A stretch of 64,000 nt of DNA from Planctomycetaceae bacterium (GTDB lineage Bacteria; Planctomycetota; Planctomycetia; Planctomycetales; Planctomycetaceae): contig JABISG010000123.1 in assembly GCA_018699955.1 (NCBI GenBank), positions 124,001-188,000 of the forward strand, read 5' to 3'. Below, one piece after another: positions 26,333 to 34,783 of this stretch; within the stretch, counting starts at the first letter, position 1, and each line of letters begins with the position of its first letter. The notes beneath the pieces were generated by a model. That model was given only the letters and a program-made list of their open reading frames with translations, made no database searches and was not told the DNA's origin. Position numbers and translations under genes: made by a program.

Positions 26333-27031
26333 ATGGCAGTCAAAACGCAAATCGCCGAGAATCTGAGTCGCGTGCGGGAGCGCATCGCGGCAGCCTGCGG
26401 GCGTGCCGATCGAGATCCCGCGTCCGTCCGGCTCGTGGCCGTCACCAAGTATGCCGAACTCGAATGGGTGTGCGCTCTGGTGGAGCAGGGCGTGACCGAG
26501 TTGGGCGAAAGCCGCCCGCAGCAACTTGTCGAGCGCGCGTCAGAATTCGGCCCCACGGTCGACTGGCATCTCATCGGCCATCTCCAACGGAACAAAGCGA
26601 GGCGCGCGTTACCGTTGGTGTCGCTGATTCATTCGGTCGATACGTTTCGCTTGCTATCGACTTTGGATCGGCTGGCTGTTGAACTCGACCTCCAGCCGCG
26701 CGTCTTACTGGAGGTGAACGCATCCGGTGAGTCACAAAAACACGGCTTCCTGCCGGACGAGTTGGCGAGCGGCTGGAATCAATGTCTGAAATGTGAACGC
26801 GTACAAGTCGTCGGGTTGATGGGGATGGCGGCCCGGGTTGGCGATGTCGAGGAGGCACGACCGGCATTTCGTCAACTTCGGGAACTGCTCGACCGACTTC
26901 GCTTACTGTCCCCCGTGATGCAATTGCCCGAACTCTCGATGGGAATGAGCGGCGACTTCGAAATCGCAATCGAAGAAGGGGCAACCATCATCCGCGTTGG
27001 CAGCGGACTGTATGAAGGCCTGTCGCGATGA
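26333..27031 (+). CDS. YggS family pyridoxal-phosphate homeostasis protein
   Basis: A 232-residue protein of the YggS/PLPBP family, a fold-type III PLP-binding protein thought to buffer vitamin B6 and amino-acid pools. The PLP lysine lies in RLVAVTKYAE, with the ELGESRPQQ, WHLIGHLQRNKA and LSMGMSGDFEIAIEEGATIIRVGSGLY blocks. The ATG at 26333 matches family N-termini; an in-frame ATG at 26300 lies directly on a palindrome edge and is less likely. The stop overlaps the start of the next gene (27028-27031), so the two are coupled. Confidence 0.85.
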   Translation: MAVKTQIAENLSRVRERIAAACGRADRDPASVRLVAVTKYAELEWVCALVEQGVTELGESRPQQLVERASEFGPTVDWHLIGHLQRNKARRALPLVSLIHSVDTFRLLSTLDRLAVELDLQPRVLLEVNASGESQKHGFLPDELASGWNQCLKCERVQVVGLMGMAARVGDVEEARPAFRQLRELLDRLRLLSPVMQLPELSMGMSGDFEIAIEEGATIIRVGSGLYEGLSR

Positions 27032-27336
27032 TCGAGCTGGAAGCGGTTGCTGATGGCGTCATCCTCCCGCTGCAGGCTCAGCCGAAAGCGAGAAAGAACG
27101 GCATCATCGGTCTGCATGCCGGCCGTCTGAAAGTGGCGGTCACCGCAGCCCCGGAAAACGGAAAAGCGAACAAGGCGATTATCAAAGTACTTGCCGACGC
27201 GTTGGGCGTCAGGAAATCGCAACTGAGCATCGTGGCCGGCGAGACATCACCCCGCAAAAAGTGCCATGTGAGTGGAATCTCTCTCGACGAACTGCACCGG
27301 CGCATTGCGGCATGCGTTGAAAGTGGTGGGGAATAG
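27028..27336 (+). CDS. DUF167/YggU family protein
   Basis: A 102-residue protein of the DUF167/YggU family. The characteristic beta-alpha core is visible: QAQPKARKNGIIG, LKVAVTAAPENGKANKAIIKVLADALGV, SQLSIVAGETSPRKKC. YggU-type proteins are small, soluble and of unclear function. Its ATG overlaps the stop of the yggS gene by four bases (ATGA), a strong sign of translational coupling. The pair recurs in many bacteria next to cell-division or membrane genes; here a Ca2+ antiporter follows. Confidence 0.85.
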   Translation: MIELEAVADGVILPLQAQPKARKNGIIGLHAGRLKVAVTAAPENGKANKAIIKVLADALGVRKSQLSIVAGETSPRKKCHVSGISLDELHRRIAACVESGGE

Positions 27337-27482
27337 CCACCGCATGCGTTCTCATTCCACGCGTGACCCTGTGGCGACGCGTTCCCGCAGGGGGGACAAA
27401 GAGAAGCCGTCGTTTGCGTTTTTGCGTTATCGACATTATGTTGCCGATGATGCAAGCGATTCCCTGAACGAGGAATGACTGT

Positions 27483-28694
27483 ATGGAGTTTCTGCGAAAA
27501 GTTGGCTGGCTGAATCTGCTGCTGGTCTTCGTACCGATCGCTATTGTTCTCAAGTATTCTGGCGCTCCACAAACGTATGTCTTCGGCGCATCGGCGATGG
27601 CCATTATTCCGCTGGCTGGATTAATGGGCCGCGGCACGGAAATCCTGGCCGACCGCTTGGGGCCGGGCATTGGCGGGCTGCTTAACGCGTCGTTTGGAAA
27701 TGCTGCCGAACTGATCATCGCGCTGTTCGCTCTCCATAAAGGGCTGATCAACGTGGTGAAGGCGTCGATTACCGGCAGTATCATCGGCAACATCCTGTTG
27801 GTGATGGGGGCGAGTCTGTTTGCCGGCGGCCTGCGATACAAACGGCAAACCTTTAACGTGACGGCGGCCGGCATGTCGGCGACGCTGTTGGCCTTGGCGG
27901 CTATCGGTTTGCTCGTCCCGGCAATTTTTCACGCAAGCGTCGTCGTCGATGCGCAGTCGGCGATGCAACGAGGACTGGAGTTTCCCGCTGACGCACACGA
28001 GCAGGAACTCAGCCTGGAAATTGCCGTCGTGCTGTTTTCAGTTTACATCCTGACGCTGTTGTTCAGCCTGAAAACGCACAAACACTTGTACGACGATGAA
28101 TCGACCGATGAAGCAGACGAGATTCCCCCTCCGCCACCACCAGAAGTGCATGCGGGACCGCACTGGTCGCCAAAAGTTGCGCTGAGTGTTCTGCTCGGCG
28201 CGACAACCGTGGTTGCGTTGATGAGCGAGATTCTCGTCGGTGCGATCGAAGAGACCAGTCGGCAGTTGGGGTGGAGCGAAATGTTTGTGGGTGTGATTGT
28301 CGTTGCCATCGTCGGCAACGCGGCCGAACACTCCACCGCGATTCTGGTGGCGATGAAGAACCGCATGGGCCTCAGCATTCAAATTGCCGTCGGCTCGGCT
28401 TTGCAGATTGCGCTGTTCGTAGCGCCGGTACTCGTCTTCATGAGTTATCTTCCGGGCTTCAAGGAACTGAATTTAATGTTCAGCATGCTCGAAGTGGTTG
28501 CCATTGCGGTTTCGGTAATGATTGTCGGCCTGGTTGCCTACGACGGCGAATCGAACTGGCTGGAAGGCCTGCTGCTGCTGGCCGTCTACGTCATCCTGGG
28601 CATTGCGTTTTACCATCTGCCCGAGGCGAAAGAAGCCGTCGAAACTTCGGGACTGCCAGCGAGCGTTTTCGATGCGTTGGGAAGAATCGTTTGA
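27483..28694 (+). CDS. calcium/proton antiporter (CAX family)
   Basis: A 403-residue membrane protein with about eleven hydrophobic segments. Two CAX alpha-repeats are visible with the ion-binding glutamates: SFGNAAELIIALFAL (about residue 75) and VVAIVGNAAEHSTAILVAM (about residue 275). An acidic/proline loop (DDESTDEADEIPPPPPPE) separates the halves. This is a cation/H+ exchanger (ChaA/Vcx1 type), expected to export Ca2+ across the inner membrane. GAGGA ten bases before the ATG at 27483. It ends before the bidirectional terminator at 28732. Confidence 0.88.
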   Translation: MEFLRKVGWLNLLLVFVPIAIVLKYSGAPQTYVFGASAMAIIPLAGLMGRGTEILADRLGPGIGGLLNASFGNAAELIIALFALHKGLINVVKASITGSIIGNILLVMGASLFAGGLRYKRQTFNVTAAGMSATLLALAAIGLLVPAIFHASVVVDAQSAMQRGLEFPADAHEQELSLEIAVVLFSVYILTLLFSLKTHKHLYDDESTDEADEIPPPPPPEVHAGPHWSPKVALSVLLGATTVVALMSEILVGAIEETSRQLGWSEMFVGVIVVAIVGNAAEHSTAILVAMKNRMGLSIQIAVGSALQIALFVAPVLVFMSYLPGFKELNLMFSMLEVVAIAVSVMIVGLVAYDGESNWLEGLLLLAVYVILGIAFYHLPEAKEAVETSGLPASVFDALGRIV

Positions 28695-28731
28695 TTGTTC
28701 GACATTCGATATTCAATTCGACAAAGGAAAA

Positions 28732-28761
28732 CGCCCGGCCTCTCACGTGAGAAGCCGGGCG
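28732..28761. terminator. bidirectional terminator between convergent genes
   Basis: CGCCCGGC (28732-28739) pairs with GCCGGGCG (28754-28761), extended inside by TCTCAC / GTGAGA. It has an A-rich left flank and TTCTTTTG on the right, and separates the antiporter gene from the minus-strand gene at 28799. Confidence 0.8.
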
Positions 28762-28798
28762 CGAATTCTTTTGTCTTGTTGCGACGAGTTGCCGACCG

Positions 28799-29230
28799 TT
28801 ATCGGCCGGCCGCCATCGATTCCGGTTCGTCTTCGAAACCCCAGTCGATTTCTTCGCTCCATTCCGGCTCGCTTTGTACAACGAGTGAAGCCCGCTCTTC
28901 TCGCATCAATTTGTAACAGTCGCCATCGACCCAATCGAAGAACTGGCGGAACCAGAGCATGTTCTTCACGTGTTCCTGCGGTGAGTAAAGGCGAATGGAT
29001 GTTCCCTGCTCGTGCCAGTCGAACAGCATGCCGAAGAACCCGCTGGGAATGTATTTGACGTACGTTAAATCGACGCCGATGAGTCGCTTGCCTTCAGTAG
29101 CGATCAGTCGATTCAACGTCTCGCGTAACAGAGCCAGATCGGCTCCGTCCCAAATCTCGACTTCGCCCAAATCGAGCGCCCAATAGCCATTCCGCTGGTG
29201 GATCGTCATCCGGTTTTTTTTTGACGCCAT
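28799..29230 (-). CDS. STAS-like (anti-anti-sigma-type) protein
   Basis: A 143-residue protein whose first 110 residues look like a STAS fold: GYWALDLGEVEIWDGADLALLRETLNRL, GVDLTYVKYIPSGFFGMLFDWHEQGTSIRLY. The helix after the conserved IPSGFFG position would carry the phosphorylatable Ser of anti-anti-sigma factors. The C-terminal tail is strongly acidic (EPEWSEEIDWGFEDEPES). No kinase or sigma factor lies nearby. AAGGA lies ten bases before the ATG. The regulatory partner is unknown. Confidence 0.6.
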   Translation of the reverse strand: MASKKNRMTIHQRNGYWALDLGEVEIWDGADLALLRETLNRLIATEGKRLIGVDLTYVKYIPSGFFGMLFDWHEQGTSIRLYSPQEHVKNMLWFRQFFDWVDGDCYKLMREERASLVVQSEPEWSEEIDWGFEDEPESMAAGR

Positions 29231-29634
29231 GCTACCCGTTCCTTTGCTGGAGTCTCATCGATGGAATGTGGGGCGATTGGTCACATTCGTGGCCTGCTTC
29301 GCCGCCCCGCGTTGTCCCTTGCACATCGTTGGACCAATTAAGCAAAGACGAGACCAACCGGCCGATGAAGCAGGAAAGATGACGTGGTGGCGTCGCAACG
29401 TAGGTTGTAGTAACGGTTTGCGGTTGTCTCGCCGCAAGTCAGTCCGCAGACGGATTGGTGGTTGCGTGTAATAATTGCAACATTTCGGATGTCATGTTGA
29501 TTTCACGCCTCATCCAAAACCACATGAAAGCGGCAACTCATGGCACACCCGGTTTCCTCTTTTCCCGTTTTGCGTCATCCGCCATACTCTGTCTCGCGTT
29601 TTGCAATCGTTCGGATTCTCAAAAGGTTGTTTGA
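29231..29634. other. divergent intergenic region, nothing identified
   Basis: These 404 bases between the STAS-like gene and murG contain no supported gene or repeat. They must hold the murG promoter, but I cannot pick out boxes with confidence. Confidence 0.35.
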
Positions 29635-30792
29635 GTGGAAAAAGCAGCGACCTACGTGTTCGCCGGCGGAGCCAGCGGCGGGCATCTGTTCCCGGGGCTG
29701 GCCGTCGCCGAAGAATTGCGCGCTCGACAGCAACGAATCAAGATCGTTTTCATCGGCTCCGAGCGCGGTATCGAACGCGAGATCGTGCGCGAGCACAACT
29801 GTCAGCACGAACCGTTGCCGGTCGAACCTTCGACAATGTTTCGCCGGAATCCCGTGCGGTTTCTGTGGCGAAACTGGCAGGCCCGCAACCGGGCGGCGAC
29901 ACTGCTCGATGAATTGCAGCCGGCGGCCGTCATCGGCTTGGGAGGCTTCGCCAGCGTGCCGGTGGTCATGGCGGCAAGTTCCCGCAACATCCCAACGGCC
30001 TTGCTCGAACAGAATATCGTCTCCGGCCGCGCCACCCGCTGGCTCAGCAGCCGCGCGTCGATGATTTGTCACTCCTTTGACAAGACCTACGGGCGGCTTG
30101 CGTCGGGGACCGCCACGTTTGTCACCGGCAATCCCGTTGGGAAGCAGATTGCCGATCTTCGCCATCGATCACAAGCAACAGCCCGGCACGCTGCTCCCAC
30201 TCTGCTAATTCTCGGCGGCAGCCAGGGCGCAACCGCCGTCAACAAGATGGCGTTCGGCGCCATCGAAAGACTGCATCAACCGGTGTTGGGTGCCACTGGC
30301 GTGTCGCCAGTGAGAATCAGCGATTGGACGATCATGCACCAAACCGGCGCGGCACAGCATGATGAAATCGCCCGTTGCTATGCCGAGTTGGGATTGCAGG
30401 CGGAAACCGCCCCGTTCTTCACCGACATGCCCAGACGTTACGCGCAGGCAACGGTGGCGATTACACGTGGAGGCGCAACATCGCTGGCCGAACTCGCCGT
30501 CGTCGGTGTGCCGGCGATTATCGTGCCGTATCCTGATTCAATAGGTGATCACCAAAGACTCAACGCCCGATTCTACGAGGAGAACGGCGCCGCCAGAGTT
30601 GTTGAACAGCGCGGCGATTCCGTCGCTGAAATGACCGATGCCATCGCCGAGTTGGCGACCGATCCACTCCGCCTCCGCGCAATGGCCGATGCCATGCACG
30701 CACTGGGCAAGCCGGACGCGGCCGCAGACGTTGCCGAACAGCTACTGCATTTAACCGGCGGCCAGCAAGTTCAACGACGCCGATCGGCGTAA
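29635..30792 (+). CDS. murG: UDP-GlcNAc:lipid-linked MurNAc-pentapeptide transferase MurG
   Basis: A 385-residue GT28-family enzyme that adds GlcNAc to lipid I, making lipid II for peptidoglycan on the inner membrane. Motifs: FAGGASGGHLFPGLAVAEEL, ALIGLGG-like VIGLGGFASVPVVMAASSRNIPTALLEQN, LILGGSQGATAVNK, and near the C-terminus ITRGGATSLAELAVVGVPAIIVPYP and DHQRLNARFYEENGAA. It starts with GTG at 29635, AAAAGG upstream. The segment LGATGVSPVR (about residues 218-227) is encoded by a palindromic repeat and has no counterpart in usual MurG. The other mur/fts genes are not adjacent. Confidence 0.92.
   Translation: MEKAATYVFAGGASGGHLFPGLAVAEELRARQQRIKIVFIGSERGIEREIVREHNCQHEPLPVEPSTMFRRNPVRFLWRNWQARNRAATLLDELQPAAVIGLGGFASVPVVMAASSRNIPTALLEQNIVSGRATRWLSSRASMICHSFDKTYGRLASGTATFVTGNPVGKQIADLRHRSQATARHAAPTLLILGGSQGATAVNKMAFGAIERLHQPVLGATGVSPVRISDWTIMHQTGAAQHDEIARCYAELGLQAETAPFFTDMPRRYAQATVAITRGGATSLAELAVVGVPAIIVPYPDSIGDHQRLNARFYEENGAARVVEQRGDSVAEMTDAIAELATDPLRLRAMADAMHALGKPDAAADVAEQLLHLTGGQQVQRRRSA
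30294..30312. repeat. palindromic repeat inside murG
   Basis: CACTGGCG - TGT - CGCCAGTG is a perfect 8-base stem with a three-base loop. Preceded by GGGTGC, it matches the intergenic element at 21960. It is translated in frame as part of MurG. Confidence 0.75.
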
Positions 30793-30804
30793 GGATGTTC
30801 GTCG

Positions 30805-31185
30805 CTACGAGTCGCGAAGCAAAGTCCGCCGACGGCGTCGCCGATGCGAGCGGGAGATTGTCCGTTCGCCGTCTTCCGCTTCAACAAAGAATGAACCGGC
30901 CAGCAGTCGGTAGAACAACAGTAACACAAACGCACCTGCAGTTCCGGCAGCGAAACCCATCGGGCTGATGGGAGTGACTTTCGCCCCTTCGTAGAAGAAG
31001 AACAGAGTGCCGCAACCGATCACGCAGCCGGCAATTCCCATCAGCAGCGTTGCGATGGCACCCCCGGGATCGCGTCCGGGCATAATTGCCTTGGCGGCTA
31101 ACCCAACCAGAGTGCCGAATCCGACCCACACCAGAAACTCATTGCAGCTTTGCTCAATGAGCGGTCCCCAACTTCCGTCCGGCAT
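30805..31185 (-). CDS. GlsB/YeaQ/YmgE (transglycosylase-associated) family membrane protein
   Basis: A 126-residue membrane protein with three hydrophobic segments in the pattern of this family: WVGFGTLVGLAAKAIMPGRDPGGAIATLLMGIAGCVIGC, then FAAGTAGAFVLLLFYRLL. The GRDPGG loop after helix one is the family hallmark. The C-terminal tail is Arg-rich. AGGAGGG, eight bases before the ATG at 31185, fixes the start; a longer frame overlapping the neighbouring gene lacks such a site. Function unclear, often stress related. The frame overlaps nothing after this start and lies downstream of the FAD-oxidoreductase gene. Confidence 0.75.
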   Translation of the reverse strand: MPDGSWGPLIEQSCNEFLVWVGFGTLVGLAAKAIMPGRDPGGAIATLLMGIAGCVIGCGTLFFFYEGAKVTPISPMGFAAGTAGAFVLLLFYRLLAGSFFVEAEDGERTISRSHRRRRRRTLLRDS

Positions 31186-31285
31186 GTGCGGTTCCCTCCT
31201 GTGCGGCGATAAAGCGGTATCGTCGTTATCGTCAGAACGATCGGCAAAATGTGAATCGAATTCCCAATCCATCGCTGACGGGCGT

Positions 31286-32752
31286 TCATTTCTTGCCGCG
31301 AAGCACTCCTGCCAATGCCGCGTTTGCAGCGTGATAGCCGCACATTCCATGCACGCCACCGCCGGGAGGCGTCGAAGCAGAACACAGAAAAATGTGTCGA
31401 GCCGGCGTGGTATACGGATTCCAGCGAGCCGTGGGACGGGTGAACAATTGCCGCAGATCCATCACGCCGCCGGTGATATCGCCGCCAATATAATTGGCGT
31501 TGTTCTGTTCAAAATTAGCCGGTGTGGTGACGTGTCGGGCGAGAATCAGGTCGCGAAAACCTGGGGCGAACCGTTCCATCTGCGATTCAATCCGCTCGGT
31601 CATGTCTTCGGTCGATCCATTGGGCACGTGGCAATAACCCCAGCCGGTCTGTTTGCCGACCGGTGCGCGGGTGGGATCGAACAGGCTTTGCTGTGCAACC
31701 AGCAGAAACGGCCGATCGGCACAGCGGCCTTCCCACGGGGCGCGTTCGGCCGCTGCGACTTCATCCAACGTACCTCCCACGTGAACCGTGCCGGCCCGTG
31801 CGCACTCGTGCGACTTCCACGGAATTGGCCCGTCCAATGCCCAATCGAGTTTGAACACGCCGGGACCGTGACGATATTTCTGCAGTTTCTTGCGGAAACC
31901 GACGGGTAACGATTCTCCTGCGATGGCAGAGAGATTTCGTGGCGAGACGTCGAACAGGTATGCGTCGGCCGTCGGCAATTCGTCAATTGCCGTCACGCGT
32001 CGATTGACGATGGTCTCGCCGCCCAATGTTTTCAGGTAACGCGCCATCGCGTTGGCGATTTGTTGGGAACCACCTTTCGCCACCGGCCAACCGTCGCCGT
32101 GTGCGGTGATCCCGAGCATCAGACCGACGGCCGCGGTGAGATGATCTTCCAATGGCAACACGGAGTGCGCCGCCATGCCCATGAATAAACCTTGGGCCCG
32201 GTCGTCGCGAAACCGGCTTCGCGATAATCCGCACGCCGAACGTACGGCTCGTAAACCGAATTGCGTCATCAACCACGGATTGCGCGGTGGCCGCAGCGGC
32301 CCCAGATTTTGCGTCAACAACTTGTCGCGGCCAGCGACCAGCGGGGCGAACAGTTTGCGATACGCATCGCCGTCGCGGCCGAGTTTCTCGCACGTCGCCT
32401 CCAACGACCGTTCGGCGACCGCTGCGTCGCCGTCATCCAGTGCGTGGGCCAGCGGGGCGTCGGGGTGAATCCATTCCAACCCGTGTTCATCCAACGGCAG
32501 ACTCTTAAAGAAGGGGGAAGCGACACCCAGCGCGTGAATGGCCGAGCAGACATCGTGCACGAACCCGGGCAACGTCAATTCCGCCGACCGCATCCCCCCG
32601 CCGATCGTCTCGGCCGCCTCCACCACCAACACACTCCGCCCGGCCCGCGCGACCGTAATCGCCGCCGCCAACCCATTCGGCCCCGAGCCGACAACAACGG
32701 CATCGTACCGCTGTTCCGTAGGTTCGGAGATGAATTCGAGAGGATCGGGCAT
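31286..32752 (-). CDS. phytoene-desaturase-like FAD oxidoreductase
   Basis: A 488-residue NAD(P)/FAD-dependent oxidoreductase of the CrtI/amine-oxidase type. The N-terminal dinucleotide motif is AVVVGSGPNGLAAAITVARAGRSVLVVEAAETIGGGMRS, and the C-terminal FAD closure is CSASTPPGGGVHGMCGYHAANAALAG. Between them is WPVAKGGSQQIANAMARYLKTLGGETIVNRRV. Such proteins are widespread (pyridine nucleotide-disulfide oxidoreductase 2-like) and only distantly related to true carotenoid desaturases. The substrate is not known. No carotenoid gene is near. It starts with ATG at 32752, just right of the repeat at 32775. Confidence 0.8.
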   Translation of the reverse strand: MPDPLEFISEPTEQRYDAVVVGSGPNGLAAAITVARAGRSVLVVEAAETIGGGMRSAELTLPGFVHDVCSAIHALGVASPFFKSLPLDEHGLEWIHPDAPLAHALDDGDAAVAERSLEATCEKLGRDGDAYRKLFAPLVAGRDKLLTQNLGPLRPPRNPWLMTQFGLRAVRSACGLSRSRFRDDRAQGLFMGMAAHSVLPLEDHLTAAVGLMLGITAHGDGWPVAKGGSQQIANAMARYLKTLGGETIVNRRVTAIDELPTADAYLFDVSPRNLSAIAGESLPVGFRKKLQKYRHGPGVFKLDWALDGPIPWKSHECARAGTVHVGGTLDEVAAAERAPWEGRCADRPFLLVAQQSLFDPTRAPVGKQTGWGYCHVPNGSTEDMTERIESQMERFAPGFRDLILARHVTTPANFEQNNANYIGGDITGGVMDLRQLFTRPTARWNPYTTPARHIFLCSASTPPGGGVHGMCGYHAANAALAGVLRGKK

Positions 32753-32774
32753 TGTCGTAGGTTGGTCCCATCAC

Positions 32775-32851
32775 CGTAGGTCCGGCTGTGCCGGACGGAA
32801 GGCCGTTTGATTGTCGATCGCGCATCGGCGTCCGGCACAGCCGGACCTACG
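32775..32851. repeat. 23-base perfect inverted repeat, CCGGACCTACG type
   Basis: Arms 32775-32797 and 32829-32851 are exact reverse complements, each with an internal palindrome (TCCGGC-TGT-GCCGGA). The spacer is 31 bases. The element lies upstream of the gene at 32752. Confidence 0.85.
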
Positions 32852-32930
32852 ACACTTTTGTGAAATTAGTGAATTTTAGCGGCGATTAGTGTTCCAGTCG
32901 TTGATTTCTTTTTCGTCTTTGAAGGGGCAA

Positions 32931-33179
32931 CTAGCTCGTGCGTTCAACGTATGTTGTGTGACAATATCTACAAAGCCAACGCATCCCAGATTGGAAAGCT
33001 GAGTCACCGGCTGAAATCGCGATGATGCAAACGATACAGTGAGTGTGGTTATCGGCTTGGCTGTACGGTGCAGGGTGCCACACGCAGTCCCGCGCTTCTT
33101 CAACGTTGTCCTCGAAGAGTGTTCGTTCTATTCGTGCACCATTTACGTCGATGAATTCGTAGCTTGGTCCGTTGCACAC
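32931..33179 (-). CDS. small probable zinc-finger hypothetical protein
   Basis: An 82-residue frame begun by GTG, with GAGG nine bases upstream. The C-terminal half has paired cysteines CIVC (about 48-51) and CRYC (about 70-73), with the aromatic spacing of a zinc ribbon (FQSGMRWLCRYCHTTYV). This region is more AT-rich than its neighbours, which may mean recent acquisition. It is the only frame in 32853-33257 that looks like protein. I do not recognise a family, and the start is uncertain. Confidence 0.45.
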   Translation of the reverse strand: MCNGPSYEFIDVNGARIERTLFEDNVEEARDCVWHPAPYSQADNHTHCIVCIIAISAGDSAFQSGMRWLCRYCHTTYVERTS

Positions 33180-33257
33180 AATGTCATTCCTCGCTCAGGC
33201 CCAACTGGCATTCAGCGAAGTTCAGTAAGTTTGTGTTCGATGCCGACAGATCTGTCC

Positions 33258-34592
33258 CTACTTTGCGGCAATTACTCCACGCACCGCCTCCACCAATTCC
33301 CCCTCCCCCACCGTCTGCTGTTCCCCCTTCGTCAAGTCCTTCACCTGCCACTGGCCGGTGGCGAATTCGTCGGCGCCGGCGATGATGGCTAGTCGAAAAC
33401 CTTTGCGGTCGGCGTATTTTAGTTGCTTCTTGATCGGTTTCGCTTCGGGGTAGACTTCGGTTGCGATGCCGGCGGCTCGTAGTTCGCGGGCGATGCGCAG
33501 GTAGTCGCCGGTGTGGGTGGCGTCGAAATGGACGATCAGGACCGGGGCCGGGGTTGTGCTTTTGTCACAGAGGCCGAGTTCTTCCATTGCTGCCAATAAA
33601 CGGTCGAGACCGAGGCTGGCCCCGACACCGGGCAGCGATTGTTTGGTGAACAGACCGGCCAGGTTGTCGTAGCGGCCGCCCGAGCAGACGCTGCCGATGC
33701 CCGGCAATTGTGTGAGAAACGTTTCGTAGATGGTGCCGGTGTAATAATCGAGTCCGCGGGCGATCGAGACGTCGAGTTCGACCCGCTCCGCCGGAATGCC
33801 CACCGTGCGGCAGGCTTCGATGAGTTCACGCAGACAGGCAACGCCCGACAGTCCCTGTTCGTTGCTGGCGAGTTGGGTTTCGAGTCGCGCGAGAATATCC
33901 TCAGCACTGTCGCCGGTCGTTTCGGCTAACTGCAAGACGCTTTCCGCCTGTTCGGCCGTCGCGCCGACCTGTTCAGTCATTTCGGCGATGACCTTGTCGC
34001 GACCGATCTTGGCGAGCTTGTCGAGTGCGCGAAGTACGCCGGTCGATTGTTCGGTCAGGCCGATTTGTTCCAACAGCCCGTTGAGTACGCGGCGGTGATT
34101 CACGCGGATGACGAAGTCGTCGAAGCCGATGTTTTGCATCAGGTCGTGAATGACCAGCAGCGTTTCGATGTCGGCCGTGTTGGAGTTGGTGCCGATGGTG
34201 TCGAAATCGCATTGCATGAATTCGCGATAACGCCCCTTCTGTGGTTTTTCCGCCCGCCAGACAGTGCCAATGTGATACCGCTTGAACGGCGTTCCCAAAT
34301 CGTTGAGGTGCTGGGCGGCGAAGCGGGCGAAGGGAATGGTCAGGTCGAAACGCATCGAGACGTCGCGTTTGCCCTGATCGGTGAAGCGGAACATCTGCTT
34401 GTCGGTTTCGTCGCTTCCCTTGCCGAGCAGGATTTCGGAGTATTCCAGCGCCGGCGTATCGATGGGGCTGAATCCGTAACTGCGGTACGTTTGCCGTGCG
34501 GTTTCGATGAGTTGCTCGCGTGCCATCATCGGCCCGGGGAGATAGTCGCGAAAACCCTTGAGCGTGACGGGTTTGATCAGTTTGTCGGTCAC
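33258..34592 (-). CDS. hisS: histidyl-tRNA synthetase
   Basis: A 444-residue class II aminoacyl-tRNA synthetase. The N-terminal LKGFRDYLPG and motif 2 (GTVWRAEKPQKGRYREFMQCDFD) are typical, as are the histidine-specific LDVSIARGLDYYTGTIYE and the motif 3 block GVGASLGLDRLLAAM. The C-terminal 95 residues are the anticodon-binding domain (VLIVHFDATHTGDYLRIARELRAAGIATEVYPEAKPIKKQLKYADRKG is the expected pattern). It loads histidine on tRNA-His. The ATG at 34592 has no strong ribosome site but matches family length. Confidence 0.93.
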   Translation of the reverse strand: MTDKLIKPVTLKGFRDYLPGPMMAREQLIETARQTYRSYGFSPIDTPALEYSEILLGKGSDETDKQMFRFTDQGKRDVSMRFDLTIPFARFAAQHLNDLGTPFKRYHIGTVWRAEKPQKGRYREFMQCDFDTIGTNSNTADIETLLVIHDLMQNIGFDDFVIRVNHRRVLNGLLEQIGLTEQSTGVLRALDKLAKIGRDKVIAEMTEQVGATAEQAESVLQLAETTGDSAEDILARLETQLASNEQGLSGVACLRELIEACRTVGIPAERVELDVSIARGLDYYTGTIYETFLTQLPGIGSVCSGGRYDNLAGLFTKQSLPGVGASLGLDRLLAAMEELGLCDKSTTPAPVLIVHFDATHTGDYLRIARELRAAGIATEVYPEAKPIKKQLKYADRKGFRLAIIAGADEFATGQWQVKDLTKGEQQTVGEGELVEAVRGVIAAK

Positions 34593-34694
34593 TCGGAATG
34601 TCCGTTAATGGCTGAGGCTGGTCATACAGTGGTGTGAAACATTTGCATTAGGATAGGAGTCGGAAGCAGTCAGTGGAAGTGAGTGGCGCGACCA

Positions 34695-34779
34695 CGACGC
34701 GGAGCGTCGAAGACTTGCGTTCCCACGCAGAGCGTGGGAACGAGAACCGCCGCTTAGCGGCGGGGCAACGCCCCGCGTG
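34695..34779. repeat. array of three palindromic repeats
   Basis: Three hairpins in a row: CGACGC/GCGTCG (34695-34709), CGTTCCCACGC/GCGTGGGAACG (34718-34742) and GCGGGGC/GCCCCGC (34760-34776). The last, with its flanks, is almost identical to the copy at 40670. It ends four bases from the uvrC stop codon. Confidence 0.8.
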
Positions 34780-34783
34780 CGAT

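Noticed and set aside
31007..31909. A 300-codon plus-strand frame across two minus-strand genes
   Set aside because: It spans the boundary of a GlsB-like gene and an FAD oxidoreductase that both have strong motifs on the other strand.
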